A stretch of DNA of 8,296 nt. Origin: Candidatus Woesearchaeota archaeon CG11_big_fil_rev_8_21_14_0_20_43_8 (GTDB lineage: Archaea > Nanobdellota > Nanobdellia > Woesearchaeales > CG08-08-20-14). Under the pieces are notes generated by a model, which saw nothing but the letters and a program-made list of their open reading frames with translations, searched no databases and had not been told where the DNA came from. Of this stretch, positions 6,224 through 8,296 are shown piece after piece. Each line of letters starts with the position of its first letter. Within the stretch, counting starts at the first letter, position 1. Location: NCBI GenBank assembly GCA_002762705.1, contig PCVE01000048.1:180-8475 (forward strand), in the 5' to 3' direction. The position numbers and the translations under genes were made by a program.

Positions 6224-6423
6224 TCTTCATTCCTCGCGGGTTTAAGTTCAGATCTGAAAAGCGCAAGCACCTGATTGACTTTATCCATCCGCAATGTGGA
6301 TTTTCCTTGTTCAAGATCTCTTATGAATCGTAGTCCGACTCCAGCTTTTTTTGCTAGTTCTATCTGTGTGAGATTATGTCTTTTCCTGCATTTTTTTACA
6401 TATTCTGTTAATTTTGTCTTCAT
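6220..6423 (-). CDS. hipB: HipB-like XRE-family helix-turn-helix regulator
   Basis: A 67-residue DNA-binding protein with a single XRE helix-turn-helix: LTQIELAKKAGVGLRFIRDL (18-37) then EQGKSTLRMDKV (38-49). This is the HipB/y4mF pattern seen next to hipA genes. As a dimer it should bind the palindromes upstream and repress its own operon, probably more tightly in complex with HipS and HipT. It is shorter than E. coli HipB (88 residues) and lacks most of the C-terminal tail. The ATG at 6421-6423 is directly preceded by A+T-rich DNA with no Shine-Dalgarno sequence, so a leaderless or short-leader message is likely. It is the first gene of the operon. DNA-binding function is confident; whether it also neutralises the kinase is not known. 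Confidence 0.9.
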   Translation of the reverse strand: MKTKLTEYVKKCRKRHNLTQIELAKKAGVGLRFIRDLEQGKSTLRMDKVNQVLALFRSELKPARNEE

Positions 6424-6443
6424 TATGTTTGATTGGTGTTTGA

Positions 6444-6470
6444 TATATTAATATATTTGTATCTTTTATA
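6444..6470 (-). promoter_or_regulatory. hip operon promoter (two candidate TATA elements)
   Basis: Two TATA-like elements precede hipB on the minus strand. TATATTAATATA (6444-6455), about 26 bases from the ATG, would give a leaderless message. TATAAAAG (6463-6470) would start about 17 bases before the ATG and overlaps operator 1, which would let HipB block TBP directly. The sequence alone does not decide between them. Confidence 0.5.
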
Positions 6471-6484
6471 CCTTATTGGGTATG
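6467..6484. promoter_or_regulatory. hip operator 1 (palindrome, hip-proximal)
   Basis: TATACC-TTATTG-GGTATG, matching the consensus TATACC-N6-GGTATA with one base off in the last arm. It lies 44 bases upstream of hipB and overlaps the TATAAAAG element. Confidence 0.72.
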
Positions 6485-6507
6485 ATTTGTGATTTATTTG
6501 GTGTTTG

Positions 6508-6525
6508 TATACCCTATTGGGTATA
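6508..6525. promoter_or_regulatory. hip operator 2 (central, perfect palindrome)
   Basis: TATACCC-TATT-GGGTATA, with perfectly symmetric 7-base arms. It starts 41 bases after operator 1, midway between the divergent hip and upp promoters. E. coli HipB recognises a similar TATCC-N8-GGATA pattern, which supports assignment to HipB. Confidence 0.75.
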
Positions 6526-6547
6526 ATGGGCATGTTTGAACTTTAAT

Positions 6548-6565
6548 TATACCTTAAAGGGTATA
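6548..6565. promoter_or_regulatory. hip operator 3 (palindrome, upp-proximal)
   Basis: TATACC-TTAAAG-GGTATA, with perfect 6-base arms and 40 bases after the start of operator 2. Its right arm overlaps TATATTTA (6562-6569), a candidate TATA box for the uracil phosphoribosyltransferase gene. Confidence 0.72.
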
Positions 6566-6610
6566 TTTACAAAGATTAATATATCTCTTTTGTCTTCTTT
6601 TTTTGGTGAT
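6562..6610 (+). promoter_or_regulatory. Promoter and ribosome binding site of the UPRT gene
   Basis: TATATTTA (6562-6569) would start transcription near 6591 and leave a leader of about 24 bases; an alternative, TTAATATAT (6577-6585), would start near 6607. GGTGAT at 6605-6610, four bases before the ATG at 6615, is a strong match to the archaeal Shine-Dalgarno sequence and favours the upstream TATA element, because the site must lie inside the transcript. Confidence 0.5.
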
Positions 6611-6614
6611 ATAG

Positions 6615-7253
6615 ATGAAAAATATTCATGTCCTCCCATATACTCCTCAGCTGCAGGGGCTTTATACAATAATCCGTGACAAGACAACACGCCGCGATGA
6701 TTTTCGTTTCTATGCTGATCGTATAATCAGATTGCTGATCGAAGAAGGCCTCAATTTTCTTCCAATCGAAGAAAAAAGAGTTGTGACTCCGACTGGATCA
6801 GATTTCAAAGGTGCAGTATTCAGGGGTGAGATCTGCGCTGTGTCGATCGTACGCGCCGGAGAATCTATGGAACATGCGGTGAAAGAGGTCTGCAAGCGTG
6901 TCAGGATCGGAAAGATCCTCATCCAGCGTGATGAAGAGACTGCTGAGCCGATATTATTCTATTCTAAATTACCACCTGATCTAAAGAAACGATACGTCTT
7001 GCTTTTGGATCCGATGCTCGCGACTGGTGGCTCAGCATGCAAGGCGATAGAAGTCTTGAAAGATGTCGGCGTCGCTGAAGAGAAGATAATATTTGTGAAT
7101 CTGATCGCATGCCCTGAAGGGATAAAGAGATTGACATCTGAACACCCAGAAGTCAAGATAATAACTGGTTTCATAGATAAGGAACTGAACGAGAAAGCGT
7201 TCATCCTCCCTGGTCTAGGCGACTTCGGTGACAGATATTTCGGGACGGAGTGA
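6615..7253 (+). CDS. upp: Uracil phosphoribosyltransferase, FUR1-like
   Basis: Cytosolic pyrimidine-salvage enzyme joining uracil and PRPP to make UMP and pyrophosphate. 212 residues, complete. The PRPP loop is LDPMLATGGS (131-140); SIVRAGESME (77-86) and the C-terminal GLGDFGDRYFG (200-210), which contacts uracil, are intact. Much of the chain (LYTIIR at 16-21, FYADRIIRLLIEEGLN at 32-47, RIGKILIQRDEETA at 97-110) reads like yeast Fur1 and eukaryotic UPRT domains rather than bacterial Upp; this comparison is from memory. The ATG is set by GGTGAT four bases upstream. It is divergent from the hip operon and shares its control region. The stop is 24 bases from the convergent membrane-protein gene. 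The UPRT assignment is very secure. Confidence 0.96.
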   Translation: MKNIHVLPYTPQLQGLYTIIRDKTTRRDDFRFYADRIIRLLIEEGLNFLPIEEKRVVTPTGSDFKGAVFRGEICAVSIVRAGESMEHAVKEVCKRVRIGKILIQRDEETAEPILFYSKLPPDLKKRYVLLLDPMLATGGSACKAIEVLKDVGVAEEKIIFVNLIACPEGIKRLTSEHPEVKIITGFIDKELNEKAFILPGLGDFGDRYFGTE

Positions 7254-7277
7254 TGTATTCTGTTGTGGCAGGACGCC

Positions 7278-8132
7278 TTATCGTGACTGATCATCCATCT
7301 TATTGAATGTCTCGACGAGAAAAAACATCGCGGCAGGATGGACGAACACCATCGCAGCAAGCATACCAAGTTCGCTCATGAGCGGGACCACGCCAAGCAA
7401 TCCGATGGCAAAATTTACGCAAAAGATCACGCCGCCATAGCATCCGACATAGAACAGCATATCCCAGAAATTAGTTCTCATGAGAGCTATACCTCGCTTG
7501 ATGCTTTCTATGACTGTCAGGTCATATCTAAGCAGTATAAATTGTGCGTATTGTGCAAGCAATGATGCCGCAAGCGTCGGAAGCAGGAGGAATGGAAGAC
7601 CGATGAGCATCACGAGCATGAAGATGGCTGTGAGTATGATCACCCTAAAGATTTGTCGTCCGCTTGCCCATGAGAAGACAAATTTCTTATCTTTCATCAG
7701 AAGATATGATCTTGCGAGTGATGTGTTGATAAGGAAATAATACACAACGAAGAAAAGTATCGCGATAAATCCGATGGCAGAGAAAGCGAGCGCAGCTGGC
7801 CCAAAAACAAGATCCTCACTATCTCCCTGCATGAGCCCGACGATGAAGAAACATATATACATGATGGCATATCCGGCCATGACTGGGATGAATCTTTTCC
7901 AGATAAGATGATAATTCTTCTTATACCATGGAATCAATTTATCTTTTATCGGTGCGTATTCGATCTTGTGTTTCGTCGTGCTCATGATGAAAAGCACGAT
8001 CTGTATCACACCACCGAGGAAGAATGAGGTGGCTATCACAAGCAATGGTATCAGAAAGGCAGATATGAATCCTGCGAATGCTTCAATTGACGCAGTGTCT
8101 GTAGCAAATCCGGTTATCGATTCGAGCACCAC
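7278..8132 (-). CDS. Multi-pass membrane protein of unknown function
   Basis: 284 residues and strongly hydrophobic, with about six membrane segments: roughly 20-50 (perhaps two), 83-101, 112-137, 163-200 (probably two), 222-248 and 254-273. A hydrophilic stretch (51-80), rich in Lys and aromatic residues, follows the first segment, and the motif ESIKRGIALMRTNFWDM (209-225) sits between later segments. The overall style resembles DUF4013/DUF975-like membrane proteins, but I do not recognise a specific family and assign no function. The start is GTG (8130-8132), followed by a second GTG. A TATA-like box at 8155-8163 is about 27 bases away, so the message is predicted to be leaderless. A nearby ATG at 8132-8134 is out of frame and closes within seven codons. 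It is convergent with upp across a 24-base gap that holds nothing notable. Confidence 0.82.
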   Translation of the reverse strand: MVLESITGFATDTASIEAFAGFISAFLIPLLVIATSFFLGGVIQIVLFIMSTTKHKIEYAPIKDKLIPWYKKNYHLIWKRFIPVMAGYAIMYICFFIVGLMQGDSEDLVFGPAALAFSAIGFIAILFFVVYYFLINTSLARSYLLMKDKKFVFSWASGRQIFRVIILTAIFMLVMLIGLPFLLLPTLAASLLAQYAQFILLRYDLTVIESIKRGIALMRTNFWDMLFYVGCYGGVIFCVNFAIGLLGVVPLMSELGMLAAMVFVHPAAMFFLVETFNKMDDQSR

Positions 8133-8154
8133 ATAATCTCAAATGCCATCAGAC

Positions 8155-8163
8155 TTTATTAAT
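8155..8163 (-). promoter_or_regulatory. TATA-like box of the membrane-protein gene, possibly bidirectional
   Basis: On the minus strand this reads ATTAATAAA, centred 27 bases from the GTG at 8132, so transcription should begin at the start codon. The element is nearly symmetric and in the plus direction could start a transcript near 8186, just before the inverted repeat at 8189-8239. Confidence 0.45.
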
Positions 8164-8188
8164 CTAGTGGATGATCCAAATCTATAAT

Positions 8189-8239
8189 CTTGCATTTCCA
8201 CTCGTCTATTGACGAGTGGTGATTTAGTGGAGATGCAAG
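8189..8239 (+). other. Inverted-repeat element with two alternative stems
   Basis: The inner hairpin pairs CCACTCGTC (8198-8206) with GACGAGTGG (8211-8219) around the loop TATT: a perfect 9-bp stem. The outer arms CTTGCATTTCCAC (8189-8201) and GTGGAGATGCAAG (8227-8239) also pair over 13 positions with one G-U wobble. CCAC at 8198-8201 is used by both, so the full stems exclude each other. The element spans the GGTGAT and ATG of a possible downstream gene. It may be an RNA structure in a leader, or a DNA element; the sequence does not say which. Confidence 0.55.
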
Positions 8240-8296
8240 GGTCCGAGAAAACGACCCGGAGCGAAGCGGAGCTAAGTTTGCTAAATTCTGCTTTAG
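8233..8296 (+). CDS. Possible start of a further gene, cut by the window end
   Basis: An ATG at 8233 opens a frame that stays open to the window end, 21 complete codons, beginning MQGSEKTTRSEAEL. GGTGAT at 8218-8223, nine bases upstream, is the same ribosome-site sequence used by the UPRT gene. A plus-direction TATA element (8155-8163, or CTATAAT at 8182-8188) could drive it. Against it: the frame is short, the sequence is low in hydrophobic residues, and the GC-rich GGAGCGAAGCGGAGC stretch (8258-8272) is of a kind often found between genes. No homology can be judged from this fragment. Confidence 0.28.
   Translation, partial: MQGSEKTTRSEAELSLLNSAL

Noticed and set aside
8239..8257. GGGTC...GACCC as a tRNA T-arm
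   Set aside because: The loop is nine bases without the TTC signature, and no acceptor, D or anticodon arms are found around it.
1..8296. CRISPR array, insertion sequence or attachment site
   Set aside because: No regularly repeated unit other than the three operators, no transposase or integrase, and no flanking direct repeats were seen.

Overview
The window looks archaeal. Coding is dense. TATA-like boxes lie about 26-29 bases upstream of several start codons, so at least three genes (the AAA ATPase, hipB and the last membrane protein) are predicted to be transcribed with almost no 5' leader. Internal or led genes instead carry GGTG/GAGG-type ribosome binding sites. Gene content (archaeal-type alpha-glucan phosphorylase, a ChlI/ChlD-like ATPase plus VWA pair without a chelatase, small hypotheticals, and a bacterial-looking toxin-antitoxin cassette) would suit a DPANN-type archaeon such as a Woesearchaeota relative. 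That placement is inference; no rRNA or other marker is present.

Layout. 3-1199 (+): the C-terminal part of an alpha-glucan phosphorylase, cut by the window edge. 1306-1725 (+): a small receiver-like protein without the usual acidic pair. 1729-3946 (-): a two-gene operon of a ChlI/MoxR-like AAA+ ATPase and a VWA protein with a complete MIDAS motif. 3947-4151: a divergent promoter region with a perfect 7-5-7 inverted repeat. 4152-4973 (+): a three-TM protein with a TrkA-C (RCK_C) domain. 4974-6423 (-): a three-gene hipB-hipS-hipT-like toxin-antitoxin operon in which HipA is split into a separate N-terminal protein and a kinase. 6424-6614: a bidirectional promoter with three near-identical 18-bp palindromes at 40-41 bp spacing. 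6615-7253 (+): a uracil phosphoribosyltransferase that reads like the eukaryotic FUR1 type. 7278-8132 (-): a multi-pass membrane protein of unknown function. 8133-8296: a short control region with a strong inverted repeat and possibly the start of another gene.

How parts work together. The AAA+ and VWA proteins should act as one ATP-driven remodelling or metal-insertion machine. The hip cassette is translationally coupled through two ATGA overlaps and is probably autorepressed through the three operators. The outer operators overlap candidate TATA elements of both hip and the uracil-salvage gene, so the antitoxin could also influence that host gene. The hip cassette is more A+T-rich than its surroundings and resembles Bacteroidota split-HipA proteins, which points to horizontal acquisition.

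The best leads are the HipBST-like module with its phased operators, the FUR1-like UPRT, the Cys4 insert in the AAA+ protein, and the two mutually exclusive RNA stems near the 3' edge. No rRNA, tRNA, CRISPR array, transposase or insertion sequence was seen.
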